Assembly (NCBI GenBank): GCA_016808115.1
Contig: JAEQBH010001503.1
Coordinates: forward strand, 620,001 to 684,000
Reading direction: 5' to 3'
Source: Tetrastigma voinierianum
Lineage: Eukaryota; Streptophyta; Magnoliopsida; Vitales; Vitaceae
DNA length: 64,000 bases
Positions 44,707-56,569 of this stretch are shown here, one piece after another. The position numbers were made by a program, and so were the translations under genes. Under the pieces are notes generated by a model, which had not been told where the DNA came from, made no database searches, and worked only from the letters and a program-made list of their open reading frames with translations. The first letter of the stretch is position 1; every line of letters starts with the position of its first letter.

Positions 44707-45800
44707 AGATGAAAGCTGTAGTAGAAGAGACGAGGTGTGAAGGGACGTCCGCGGGGGCCTTTGGTCGAGCACCACGGAGCATTTGACCAGTAGCCGATGT
44801 TGTTCGTGGGCCTTTGGCGAGGCTGTAGGTGTTCACGTAATTCTTGCTCGCCGCAGGCTAGCATAAGCGGGTGGTCGGGAGATCCCCAGTAACGCCAGTT
44901 GGCGCACCACCCTCGGAGTATTCCACGCGGGGAGGAGACCCGATGGTGGCGGACCATTGGTTTTATGGCGGTCGAGCGTCTTGGAGGCTATGGGATCACC
45001 TCCGTCTGACCGGGGGATCGAGGTTAGGCGCGTTTCGGTAGATGGCGAACTGGGTATGGTGGAGATGAAATTTAGGACTTCTAGGACTTTGAGGTTATGA
45101 CGTAGGCGAGTTTCGGAGATGTTCATAGGTAAGTGCTTTCCCGGAGGAGTGCGGGGGCATGCGAGGCTCGGGAGTTCCTAGAGGCTGGGCGGGCGATGGC
45201 GGTGATGGACTACATGGCTGGATTCATAGAGTTAGCGGTCCATTTCGATGACCTGTGGCCCGCGGACTTAGCGAGGATTAGGAGATTCGAGAATGGGTGA
45301 AGTTGTCAGTTCGATGCGGGGATTATGGGTTGCTACGGGATGTGGATTACATGTTTGGGACGGCCGATTTATGGGAGAGATAGAGGATCTTGTGGAACAC
45401 TTTCGGGATGGACGGCGTTAGTAGCGAAGGAAGGACGGTCGGTCTTCCTCCCGATTAGGGAAGAGCGAGAGGAGCCTCACGGTTCGCGGATCTCGAGTCA
45501 CGGCCATCGGGCCGGGGGACGGATAGGGATTCTGCCGTCGGCGGGACAAATGAGAGTTGCGGTCGGGCGGGACGGATGGTGTGCTACCGACTGCCGACAA
45601 CACGAGACATATGAGGATTGCCCCCCAGAGGCGGGGATCGGGGCTTTAGGATTATCCGCAGTCCCGGTCGATAGCGGGGCCGGGAGAGGATACGATGCGT
45701 TCCTCCGCGGCGCGGTGATGCAGGCGGAGGGCGATCTCGGTTCGGGGGCCGCGGGGCACCCCACATTTCTGGGCGGGCCGAGGGGCGGAGTATGGAGTAG
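44707..45800 (+). pseudogene. Gypsy gag remnant
   Basis: The frame near 45195-45300 reads MAVMDYMAGFIELA...DLARIRRFENG, the conserved core of plant Ty3 gag. The upstream start is probably the ATG at 44709. Frames shift repeatedly; a zinc knuckle is not clear. Confidence 0.65.
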
Positions 45801-45884
45801 AGCGGGACGGCCTGGGCGGGACCGTCAGTGCAGGGCGTGTGCCGTCGCCGCCCGGTTGGTCGTAGTCGGTAGGTTATATAAATG

Positions 45885-46180
45885 CGTTTTGCTATCTCGC
45901 CTATGGGCTAGAGTGTTATTTGATTAAATTGCTCGCATTCATTCATCAGCTACATCGGTTGTGATCGAGTTGGGCTTGATTGAGACCTTAAGAGGGCCTT
46001 TGTATGTGAGTTCTCCTGCAGGGTTAGGGCGAGAATAAGGATGATATGTCGCGGTTGGAGTTTAGGTCTCGGGACTCTACTCCGCAGTGGACACGAGGAT
46101 CATGGACATGTCGGAGTTCGATGTCATCACAGGGATGGATTGGTGGCCGACTTACGAGGGTGGATTATCGATTGTGGCCT
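45885..46180 (+). pseudogene. Gypsy aspartic protease remnant
   Basis: Begins ARVLFD at the active-site region (the DSGASHSF stretch is truncated and frameshifted) and ends with MSEFDVITGMDWW, the typical end of the plant gypsy protease. Confidence 0.7.
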
Positions 46181-46469
46181 TGAGGAGAGTTCTGCTTTAT
46201 CACAGGGGCCGGTACTCGTGTGGTATTTCAGGGGGACAAGCATGACATTTTGCCCCATACAGTATATGAGTCCAAGTGTCAGGGACATTTGGAGGGTTGG
46301 TTAGCGAGCCTTACTGAGGGACGGAGAGACGGACTAGATCTACCTCAGTGAGTATGCGGTATGTGGATGTTTTTCCCGGATGGTACCTGGAAGTTGCCTC
46401 CGCAGAGGTAGTAAACTTTGGTGATGAGTTACACCACAGTACTTCACCCATCTCTATGACTCGCATAGG

Positions 46470-47640
46470 ATGGCACGAGTTGAGTTGCGGGAACTTCGAG
46501 TCCGGCCACGGAGCTCTTGGACAGGGTTCATAAGACGAGCGCACTTCACCATGGCGCTCGGTTGTTGCAAAGAAGAAGGGCCGAAGACCCGCCATTTGTG
46601 CATTGACCTGACGGTTGAACAAGGTTACGATCAAGAATGGGGTACCCATTACCGAGGATTGGCCGATTTGTTTGATCAATTGAGGAGGCGGGTCTACTCG
46701 AATAGACAACCGCCTTTGGTTACCATCGGTGAGGTTAGGAATCTGAGATATCCCACTAAGGCGGCGTTTAGAGACAGCGTTAGCATGGGCACTTTTGAGT
46801 TTACGGTGATGCCCGCCCGGGTTGGCGAATGCGCGTGGCATTCATGGATCTCATGCATAGGATATTCAACCCTATTTAGATCAGTTTGTCGTAGTCTTAC
46901 GTGGAATGACATCTTGATCTACTCGATCCAGTGGGAGCATGAGTATCGCGAGGATCGTTTTACAATTGTTGAGAGACACCATCAGGCACATGCGCGAGTT
47001 CGAGTAAAGTGCGATTACGGCTGCCCGAGGTGAGATTTTGGGACACGTGTTGTCGACATCGAAGTGTCGGTCGACCCAGGAGAAGGTCGGGGTACGTGAT
47101 GAGTTGGGAGAGGGCGGGTCGATCTTCGAGATGCGTAGTTTTCTTGGGATTAGGTTGGTGTGGGAGATCGTTGAAGTTTCTCCAACACCATGACACACAT
47201 GACTAGGTTGACCGGAAGGAGGTGAGTTTGATTGGGATATGGCCGTCACGAGGAGGCATTCCCGGGAGTTGAAGGAGACTGCCAGCTCCCATCTTGATGG
47301 ATCGGACAGAGGGCAGGGTACACGATGTGTTAGTGATGCCTCGAGGGCGGGATTAGAGTGTGTTTTGATGCGGTCGGGGAGGGTAGTGGCTTATGGTTCT
47401 CTACAGTTGAAGAATCCGCGGCGAATTACCCACGACATGGAGTTAGCGTAGTAGTCTTCGCCTTGAAGATTTGGTGCCACTGCTTATCTGGCGAAGAATT
47501 CGAGGTGTACTCGGACCATGAAGTGCGGGAAATATATTTTCCTTGTGGGACCTCGATATGAAGACAGCCTTGAGATGGATGGAGATTTCAGAGTTATGAC
47601 TTCACTTTGCATTACCATCTCGGTAAAGGCCCGAATGTAG
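46470..47640 (+). pseudogene. Gypsy reverse transcriptase and RNase H remnant
   Basis: Recognisable blocks in order: LRELRV, GFIRR, LCIDLT (from LCVDYR), LADLFDQLR, FEFTVMP, DILIYS (after loss of the FVDD part), LPEVRFW, SWERAG, then RNase H blocks SDASRAGLECVLM, GRVVAYGS, VVFALKIWCH and FEVYSDHE. The YVDD/FVDD catalytic box is not intact. Confidence 0.85.
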
Positions 47641-48690
47641 TGAGCTGATCTTTCGGTCGGAAGTCGCGAGGAGCGTTGCCTAAAGTATGGCTTCTCGGGA
47701 GTGGCGGATGCTCGTAGGACGGTTGGGCTGCGATACGACGACGGACTCGGGGAGTACCTTAAGGGAGTTTAGTGGCTGAGTCTCTGTTGAAGCGATGATT
47801 GGAGTCCGGTCAGCGGGGCGTGAGATAGTGTCCATCGGGGGGCCGTCACGGTGGTGTGTGAGAAATTTGGACATTCCACATAGATGAAGTAGTCTTGATA
47901 TAGGGGGCGGGTAGTGGTTCCCCGGTTCAATAGATTTGAGAGAGGAGATTCTCGGGGAGTTTATTTGCTCTCGATTTTCGTCTGTCAAGGTGGCGTGGTG
48001 TACCCGGGATCTTCGTCGTCAGTATTCTTTGGAGTGGGATGAAGAGAGAGACACGTAAGGACTTTGTTCGGCTTGTGATGTCTCACATGTCGACGAGTTA
48101 AGGTTGAGCACCCCGAGAAGCCGGCGGGGCTCGCCGACCATTAGAGGTGGGTAGGTGGAAGTGGGAGCGCGTCACGATGGACTTTGTGACCCACGCCACG
48201 AGACGCAGCGAGAAGCATGGCCCTTGATATGGGTGATAGTGGGCCGGCTCGCAGTTGGCACATTTTCTAGCCGTGCGGATGACCTTGGAGAGATTATCTG
48301 GGTTATACGTTCGAGAGATGGTCGATTCACGTGGGTACCCGGTATCCATAGTGTCGGATAGGGACCGGGTTCGGCACGCACTTTTGGAAGTTTCCAAGGC
48401 TATGGGCTACGGTGACGATGGTACAACTTTGCCACTTAGACAAATGGTCGGTCTGAGAGGACTATCACAGTGTAAAAGGACATCTTTGCGAGCATCGTCA
48501 CCGGATCATAAGGGTAGATGGGAAGAGCCACTTGCCCTTAGTGGAGTCGCCTACAACAACGATTATCAGCGAGTATCACGGATGAAGCGCCAGTATGAGG
48601 CCCAGCGTATGGGAAGCCGTCGCGGTCGCCGATATGTTGGACCAAAGGTAAGGAGAGGCTCCGTCAGCGGGGTCACGATTTGATTAGAGA
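47640..48690 (+). pseudogene. Gypsy integrase remnant
   Basis: Blocks: WERVTMDFVT (first catalytic Asp region), MAHFLAVRMT, LSGLYVREMV, GYPVSIVSDRD (second Asp region), KGRWEEPLAL, VAYNNDYQ and RRYVGPK. Several frameshifts; the HHCC finger is poor. Confidence 0.8.
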
Positions 48691-48829
48691 CACCTCAGGA
48701 AGGTGAAGCTGTCACGGCCGGCGTCTTCTCCGCCGACTCGGTGGAAACGAAAGAGCTATGCGGATGTGCGGCGTCGACCCTTGGGTTCGAGGTTGGGATA
48801 GCACGTCTTGTACTTGAAAGGTGCTGGAG

Positions 48830-49200
48830 GGGAGTGGTGTTCGAGGTTGTGACGTGGGAAGGCTATCGCCCAGGAGTTCGGTTGAATGCCCGAGATACTC
48901 GAGAGGAGTAGGCACTGTAGCGTACCGGTTAGCTTTACCGCCCAACATGTCGGTGTCCGAAGTGTTTCGCGTCTGTGCTGCGAAAATATCTTTCAGGAAT
49001 CGAAGCTCATGTGGTGGATTGGGACCGGATTGAGGTTGACCGCGGATGGGACCTTGGGGAGGACCGGTGTGCATTGTTGATGGCCCGTGATCGGGTTTGC
49101 GGCGCAAGACCGTGGTAGTGAGAGGGTGTTATGGAGCGTATGGAGTGGAGGAGTGTCGCGTGGGAGCCTTCGGGGGCATGTAGTACTGTCACTTCTTGTT
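48830..49200 (+). pseudogene. Gypsy integrase C-terminus with chromodomain-like tail
   Basis: YRLALPPNMSVSEVFRV followed after frameshifts by a CGGGATGGGACCTTGG... stretch aligning with the chromovirus VLRRKTV...LVKVLW...ATWE region. The chromodomain call rests on partial words in shifting frames. Confidence 0.5.
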
Positions 49201-49338
49201 TAGGGATAGATGCGTGGTTTTAGTCGTTTAAGATTTAAATATTTGTTTAAATGTAATTAGAATGCACGTTGCATACGCATGTGATTGATTGTAATTGTCC
49301 AGAATTTTGGGACGAAATTCCTTTTGAGGAGGGGAGAA

Positions 49339-51322
49339 TGTAAGACCCGAGAAATTCCAATTTCTGGAAAAATGGCAAAATCGTAATTTCGATTACAAAG
49401 TTGTTAATTTCGGTTAAAAATTCGTAATTTATTCTCTAGATCTCAGATAACGAAACGGATTTCACCGTTGGAATCATCTCGAAAAACCTGGTTAGCACGC
49501 AAAATTTCGTAGAATTCTGAGACAGTCGGAGTTGGCACGTTTTTCGAAGCATAGCGTTTCTGGTGCCGTAAAACGATTTTCGATGCGACGAAATTCACAC
49601 ATAATGAGTACTCATGTACCATAAGTGGTATGAGTAGAGAAATGATGGAAATGGATGGCCGAAATAGTGCTGAATGTCAAAACTGGAGAAATAAGGGAAT
49701 TAATCGATTTAATTGGATTAAATGAGAATTAAAGTACAAATGAACAATATTCTTCTTCAAATGAAAAGCAAAACAAAACGTGGGAGAGGGAAAAAGGAGG
49801 CAGTAGCAGGACAGAAGCAAAAATGGAGGTTTTGTAGTGAGAGAAGATCGAACTTCTCTCTAAATACGGGTGATCAGTAGTTGGCGGTCTTGGAGGACGA
49901 AGGAGAAACAACCTACTGCGGAGAGGGCTTGGCGTCGCGTCTTGCCCGTGAGGAGTTTCCTCGAACTCAGAGGTAGGGGTTTCTCCTACTTGAGTTTATT
50001 CCCATTTAAGTGTTTTTTTTTTTTTTTTTTTTTTTTTTACGAAGATGTTTGGTCGAATGAGGCCGTTGAGGGGCCGTTTAATTGGTCCCCAGGCCTTGGG
50101 GCCAGAATTGATAAATTTTGAAAATCAAATGGGCGGTAAGTAGGCCTCCCGCATTTTGGTGTAAATTATGCATTTGTGTGTTGATGCGTGTATTGATTGG
50201 ATTGAGGCCGGAAATGGCCGTGAAACCCGGGTTCACTAAGTGAGCCCAGGTGATTTGTGATTTTGGGAATGAATGTAGGGTTCACTGTTCGAAGCGATGT
50301 TCTCAAATATAATTTTTGAAATATATGTTGGTCGAGTAATTCAAAGTAGAATTACTCGTGTTTGATCATTAGCCCCAGTGAGCTAATTTTGATGTATGAA
50401 TTAATTAATTTACATGACATGATTGTAATGAATTAAATTTTTGTAAATATATGCATGTTTATATATTTACCTATAGATAGGCGTATTGGAATTGACATAC
50501 AGCCATTCCATATCTTATTCAGAGCAATACTAGGACTATAGGAGTGAGTGCATGAGATGAAGTCACAGAAAAGCGGTTGGGTTGTCTAAAAATATTAATT
50601 ATCGGGTAGTCCAAATAATATATCAATCGTCGGACGACCCGATTGATATTAAGCCAGAGTAGTCCACAAACAAATAATATATCAATCGTCGGACGGCCCG
50701 ATTGATATATACACATCGGAAGGTTGTCCTGAACAAACAAAATAAAAATTTTCATACGAGGCTTAGGCGAGTGTGAAGGAGTCGATGAGGACTCGGGATC
50801 TGAGTTGGTCATGTAGACATTCAAGTAGGATCATGCATTTTCTTGAATGTGTGTTTTCATTGGAACATTGCACTGCACTTAGGTGGTGATGGCCCATAGG
50901 GCGATTCAGCTCTTGACATTATTTCCTTTGTCGAGGATATTATTTTCTACAGTACGAGGGGAGCGTGCGAGGGACGAGGCTCGATCTAGAGACCGAAAGA
51001 TTAGAAGAAGGCTTTGATATATACATGTATTAGAACATTTTAAGTTTAATGTATGTATTGTATAAGAGTAAAAACATATTAACTCTTGTAACTATTGGGT
51101 ATATAGTTGGATTCATAGTTGGCATGTATATTGAGTGGTTATGGGCCCAGTAGCGTTTTAAATCATAAAGCTGTTATATTGGTATTTGGGGCGAGGTTAC
51201 GTATTTGGGTAGAGCTCCGTATAAAGGAGACTACCTTTATTTTTGTGAAAATGTCGGGTCCGCACATTCCGCAGTATTCAGCCAGGTTGTGGGTAGTCAG
51301 GACCCCGAAGTTGGAAGTCACA
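49339..51322 (+). repeat. Gypsy 3' LTR
   Basis: Begins TGTAAGACCC after the PPT and ends GAAGTCACA before ATCCT. Compared with the 5' LTR it shows many short deletions and replacements, especially in CGGAG and CGG contexts, and a poly(T) of about 27 at 50012-50038. Confidence 0.9.
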
Positions 51323-51327
51323 ATCCT
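51323..51327. repeat. Target-site duplication ATCCT (right) of the gypsy element
   Basis: Directly follows the 3' LTR; the copia RT frame resumes here. Confidence 0.88.
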
Positions 51328-52280
51328 ACTCCTTTTGTTCTTCTGCTCAAGAGTTTTTGGTGATTGCTCCTTAGAAAGATGAACTCCATGCCTAAAGGGT
51401 AAAGTTCTTTTCTTGGAATTTTCCATGCTGAACCTAGCTAGAATTTTATTTATATATAAAGCTTGAGATAATGCCAACACCTTATTCTTCAGGTCTCGTA
51501 GAAGTTTGATTTAAAGAATATGGTGGCTTCTCAAAATCTTTACTCATATCAAATTGCTTTAAGCCATCCTTTTACACTTGATAACACCTACATGTCGTTT
51601 AGATTAGGAAAATGTCATCGTAAAGGCCCAAAGAGGAAAACACTTTTGTACCTTGGATCCTTTGTAAACACAAGGTTCATCGAGACTTTTCTGGCATTCA
51701 AAAGTTATGGCTTGATCAAACCCTAATGTTCCATGTTAGATGCCTTTGATCATCAAATGGACCTTTGCAACCCACATGCCAATTTGTTCTTGCCTGCAGC
51801 TGTAGACCATACAGTTCTCTTTGCATGTAGATATCCTCTTCCCTAAATTGCCATTTAAAAATGTTGTTTTGACATCCAATACGCCAAAATCGTAATCTAG
51901 ACTTGCGCTCACGGCTAAAGAATGGGATGGATTAAGCAGCTCTTGGCAAAAGGTTTCTTCATAATCTATCACTTTCTTTTGGAGCAACCTTTTGCCGCGA
52001 TCTAGCTTTGAAGGTTTCTACCTTCCCATATGGTTGTCTTTTTCTCTTGTAGATCCACTTACACCCTATAGGTTTTACCCTTTGGAGTGTCTCTGAGACC
52101 GGGTGAGTTAGGAATACATAGGTCTCACGGTCCATGGCTTTGAGCCACTCCTGTGCATCAACATCCTCCAGTGCTTCTTTGTAATTTACAAAATCCTCTT
52201 CGCTATTAATGGTTATAGCTTGGTACGATTCGCCCAACAAGAGATGTCTTGATGGCTTGCGAGTCATTCTCCCACTCTGC
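51328..52280 (-). pseudogene. Copia reverse transcriptase remnant (N-terminal and central parts)
   Basis: Minus-strand blocks: VNYKEALEDVDAQEWLKAMD, VKPIGCKWIYKRKR, IDYEETF, LDVKTTFLNGNL and, after decay, LSQALYINKILARFSMENS and LPFRHGVHLSKEQSPKT. The YVDD box is lost. Removing the gypsy insert and one ATCCT would join this directly to the remainder at 41257. Confidence 0.9.
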
Positions 52281-52769
52281 CCGAAACTCCATGGTTATTT
52301 GGTTCTACGAGGGAAAGATCCTCTTTCCAGTCATTTTGAATTTGATTTTAGGTTTTACGGTTCCACTTGTATATCTACCTGTTGTTCTACTATTAGTTCC
52401 ACTCGTGCTTGTTCACCTTCGAGTATATTTTCATTTCCCTCATTATTAGACATGCACTTTGGAAACAATAACAATAGGTCTAAATTCAGGTGGTTTAGGC
52501 GATTCTTAAGCTGAGTCAAGCTCCTCAAAAATTACTTTACTCTTGGGCTTGAAATTGTTTACATAGTCTTCCTCTAAGAATTTTGCATTAGTGCTCACTA
52601 TAACTTTCTTCTCTAAGGAACTATAACAAAGTCCACCTCTCGTTCCTTTAGGGTATCCAATAAACAAACATACTTCAGTATGAAGATTCCAACTTATGTG
52701 GTTCCTTTCTCAAGACATGCGTCGGACCACCCTAGATACGAGATATATAGTTTCATGGAAACTGCGTCG

Positions 52770-53260
52770 GTTCCTGGTCAGGGGTGTCTTGAAACCGACT
52801 TAGAAGGAATCAAGTTCAATAAGTATACGTGGTCTCTAAGGCATATCCCCAAGCGATATAGGTTGAGATGAATAACTAAGCTCGATCTCACCATGTCTAG
52901 GAGATTACATTTCTCCTTTTCGCGATTCCGTTTCTTGAGGTGTTCGAGTGACGGAGGTTGTGAAACTATCCCCTCTTGAGTTGAGTAAAACTTAAACTCT
53001 CCAGATGGGTATTCACCGCCTCGATCAGATCGAAGTTGTTTGATATGGACACCTAATTGCTTTTCTGCCTCAGCCTTATATTCTCGAAATTTATCAAAAG
53101 TTTCAGACTTTTGGCGCATTAGGTAAACAAAACCATATCTTGAGTAGTCATCTGTAAAAGTGACAAAATACTCATATCACCCACCTACAGCCAGCAGACA
53201 CGCATTAGGCCGCATACATCGGTATGCACGATTCAATGATTTTAGTTGTGATATCCTTTT
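52770..53260 (-). pseudogene. Copia integrase core remnant
   Basis: Minus-strand blocks: TDDYSRYGFVYLMRQKSETF, KFREYKAEAEKQLGVHIK and LRSDRGGEYPSGEF, the copia rve signature, then RRN/NLLDMVRS and LLNLIPSKSVS. The N-terminal side breaks off near 53300. Confidence 0.88.
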
Positions 53261-53299
53261 GGCCTTAAAGGGCCTCTTGGTCATTTACGTAATGTCCTA

Positions 53300-55200
53300 A
53301 TCTTGTGGTTCTTTATAACAGCTTTAAAGAAAAACTAAGTCATCTAATTTTAGAAAATTCAATTAACACATAAAAAAGCGTCACTTAGGAAGTTACGACC
53401 TCATAATAGAAACATTAGGATTTTTAAAAAAAACGTTAAAACTCAACGAAAACCCTTGTATACACATTTTCTTGTTCATAAACATGCCCCGAAAACAATT
53501 TTAGATATGTATACATTGGCGTATATAATTCAAAAGTCTCCTAGAATACATATATTTGTCATGATGAGAGAGAGGAGAGGGAAGTCGCCAGCCGACTTAT
53601 CACTCATGATGTGTAGTGAGCAGCAAAACACAACATATTCTTCTTGACTTCGTGGAACCTAAAAAAATATTGCACTTTAATGAGATGCTACTCAATGAGG
53701 AATATAAAGCATGATACCACGCCACACACATTCAAATCATCATCATAAGCGAATTCGGCTTTATCAAGCCAATGGCTATGCTGTACATATTCATATACAT
53801 TCATATCATCAAATGAGAGCACTTAATAATTCATAGCATCAAACATAGGCACATTCATAGTTCATATGTATTCTTATATCGCAATGCTTGCATGTATCCA
53901 GTTTCTTATCGGTTATGACCTAAACACATCAAGCATCGCCCCGGGAACTTGTAAACTTGTAAACTTGATAACTTGTAACTTGTAAACTTGTGTTGTGGCG
54001 GCTTGTATACTTGTATTTGGCCCATTGGGTCCTTGTAACTGTATTCTTTATTACTTGGACATGTCGGTCATGCTTGCGATACCTGCCTTATCTTAAAAAT
54101 GCGTCATGGATCTTTCATCTCTTATGTACTTGTACATAACTAACATTCATAGTTTATCATGGCTTGTCGACGGAAACATATAGTTCGTCAACACGATCTT
54201 GCCCGTAAAGCGCGTGGTCATGCGTATATCATCTGTGAGCATTGAATGACCCCGTTACAAAAAACAAGTCATTCGCATCAAATGCCAACGAAGCAGCGTA
54301 GTATCGAACATTCATATCCACGTATCACTCCATGCGCGCCACGTCTTGTCGTCTTGCTCTAGTGGACTAAAACATATATTAATCATACACATAAGTCAAA
54401 TATCATGCATAAACTTCAAAACTCGAAACATATGAGAACATATAACCTAGGTCATTCTTTGTTTCTGTTGGGACCTTTCTTCTGACTCTTTTAGATATAA
54501 CTCTCATGCCATCCAAAAATACATGATTCTTTTGTTCAGAAACTAGACTCATGCCTCTTTATTTATATGTAAATGTTCATATTCCATATATATAATTTAT
54601 ACAGATTTTCAAACTATTTGTTATCGAATTCACTTGTTCTGGCTTGGCCTTTAAACAAACCAGTAATAGCTCAAGATTGAGAGCAGTAAAGCCACAATAT
54701 TTTTCAAGAAAGAACTAGACATATAAAGTAGAACATATCCTAAAATTAGGGCAAAATACCAAATACACAAGGAGAAACATGCTTTCAAATTTCACACTTA
54801 GTAAGCTGCGAGAATCGGGACAGCATGAGCAATCGGTAGTCAACAGATCATAACTTTCGAGATAAACCTGACCAATTACCAAGACCTTTTACGAAGCACA
54901 GAACCATGCTTGACAAACGCACATTGAAAGCAGATGCCCAAGACTTCGAAAATAGAGGTACCAGCAGTCTGGCGAGTTTCTGCAAAGTCGGCAGATTCCG
55001 AAAATGGTAGAATTTTGCTCCAAAACCGGAGTTTTTTTTTTTCCTCTCTGCTCCCGACTTGATCGGGACGAAGAAGAGAGAGGAAAAGATAAGATTTAAG
55101 GTTACAGACAGGCTCTAAAGCTTTTATCTAGATATTTTGACAAATTTGAAATGGTCAACTGAATTTGCTTGAGCTTAACATATCCCCCTTTAACTTTCAA
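53300..55200 (-). mobile_element. Probable further LTR-like insertion inside the copia element
   Basis: Copia integrase similarity stops near 53300 and resumes as protease/integrase N-terminus above about 55300. On the minus strand at 55178-55200 there is AAAGTTAAAGGGGGATA followed by TGTTAAGCTCAAGC, which looks like a PPT and LTR start. The block also holds an AACTTGTAA tandem (53946-54020). Boundaries and target duplication were not resolved. Confidence 0.4.
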
Positions 55201-55299
55201 TTTGTCGCTTTAACCCACTTGTCGTAGTCAATCTTTTGTGCTCATTGGCATGCGTGTATGTCTTTGTGCGTGAATGCGTCGTGAATAGTTATGCGCACT

Positions 55300-55850
55300 A
55301 GGATGGAGTTATTCATTCTGTTCCAAACGGGATTCACATTGGTATAGGTTCAAATGCTAGAATTTAAATCCACTTTTCACCAAACCATGTATCTATTAGG
55401 ATTAATATGACCTGTCGCAAATGCGAAAGTGAGTTTGATTTGATACTTTCCTTTTCTTGGCAAAGATGATTATATTCATTTTCAACAATTTCAATGACAT
55501 TTACATCATAGGACAAAGGCTTAAAAAAATAAGATTATTCATAAGATCAAGACAAATAAAGGAATTTACTTCTTATTAGAGCGAATTAAGTAATGTCAAA
55601 CTAGTGTTCAACTAAACAAGCGCGAAACAAATTCCTCTTGAAATCTGGAACAAATAAATAATCTTCTAAACATAAAGTCACATTATTCTCCAAAAAATAA
55701 AACAAGCGGTCATATGGCGCTACGAGGAGATTAGCTTCCCAGTACAGTTTTGAGTATCTTTTGTGTCTTCAATGAGCGTGCTATGTTTGAATCTTGCCAA
55801 GAAGTAACAAGCGTGATTAGTAATCTGAATCAATGATCCCATCATTAAAT
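55300..55850 (-). pseudogene. Copia protease and integrase N-terminus remnant
   Basis: Minus-strand words ITNHACYF (from the SGATNHVC protease region) near 55810 and VPDFKRNL near 55630 are in the expected copia order, separated by stops. Confidence 0.5.
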
Positions 55851-55949
55851 TATCCACGAAACAAGCCTCAACAACAAGTAAATCACCATACACGGCTTTT
55901 TGGTGGCCTTTGGTAGTCTGTTTCCGGTGTCGCTACGTCGCGGAAATAA

Positions 55950-56560
55950 CTGCTGGCTGAACCTTCATTGTGTCGATTTGGTACTTGGTATCAACGCCTT
56001 CTTTTCTTGTTGTTTCCACCCTTAGGTTCCTTTGGGGACTTCTGAACCCTCAGTAAAATTGATCTTTGCTGGCTCACATGAAGCGTTTAGCACTCGAGCT
56101 CATGTGGAGTGGTAGGTCGGATCCATGTATGCGTATTGCCAATTGACTTTGGGCGATTGAAATGTTTGAAGCGGTGATTGCAAGATGAGATCTATCTTCA
56201 TCTCCTTTTGAAGTTTTGCCCCATCGCCACCTTGGCGATGTGTGAAATCATTGCCAACAATGATCATCGCGCCCACAGTCATACGTGTGATGTCCAATCG
56301 GTGATAGTAAGCATCTCGAGCGATTACTTTGCAAACATTCAGCCGAAGTCGGAGCATTTTACTTTCCGCGTCGAGAGGTGTTGTTGCTCGCCGAATGACC
56401 CATAATAATTTAGCGAGAATATAACATCAGAAGTGAAGTGTTGCATTCTCCCGAGTCGCGTGTTTTGTTTTTGTTATATCATTAGCGAAGCTTCCGGGAT
56501 AGTGGCTTAGGGTATCCGGAATGGCTGATTTTCATGTCAAGACGATGTATAAGTTCTTTT
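55950..56560 (-). pseudogene. Copia gag remnant
   Basis: Minus-strand reading LQKEMKIDLILQSPLQTF near 56170-56220 matches the conserved copia gag motif IDLILQSLP. Lysine-rich GGNNKKRRR follows, as before the zinc knuckle. Confidence 0.6.
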
Positions 56561-56569
56561 CCGATCTTA

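Larger units (their letters stand above)
41263..51322 (+). mobile_element. Ty3/gypsy LTR retrotransposon (chromovirus, Tekay-like), full length but decayed
   Basis: Two ~2-kb LTRs start TGTAAGACCCGAG; the 3' LTR ends TCACA. An ATCCT duplication flanks it, and it interrupts the copia RT. A degenerate initiator-Met PBS (about 43268-43284, TATCGGGCTCAGG) follows the 5' LTR, and GAGGAGGGGAGAA (49326-49338) is the PPT. The internal order is leader, gag, protease, RT, RNase H, integrase and a chromodomain-like tail, which defines Ty3/gypsy chromoviruses. All domains show many short deletions and stops. Length about 10.06 kb. Confidence 0.93.

Noticed and set aside
45325..45927. 200-codon plus-strand frame
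   Set aside because: It runs out of frame with the gag remnant of the gypsy element; stop codons are rare here because of GC content.
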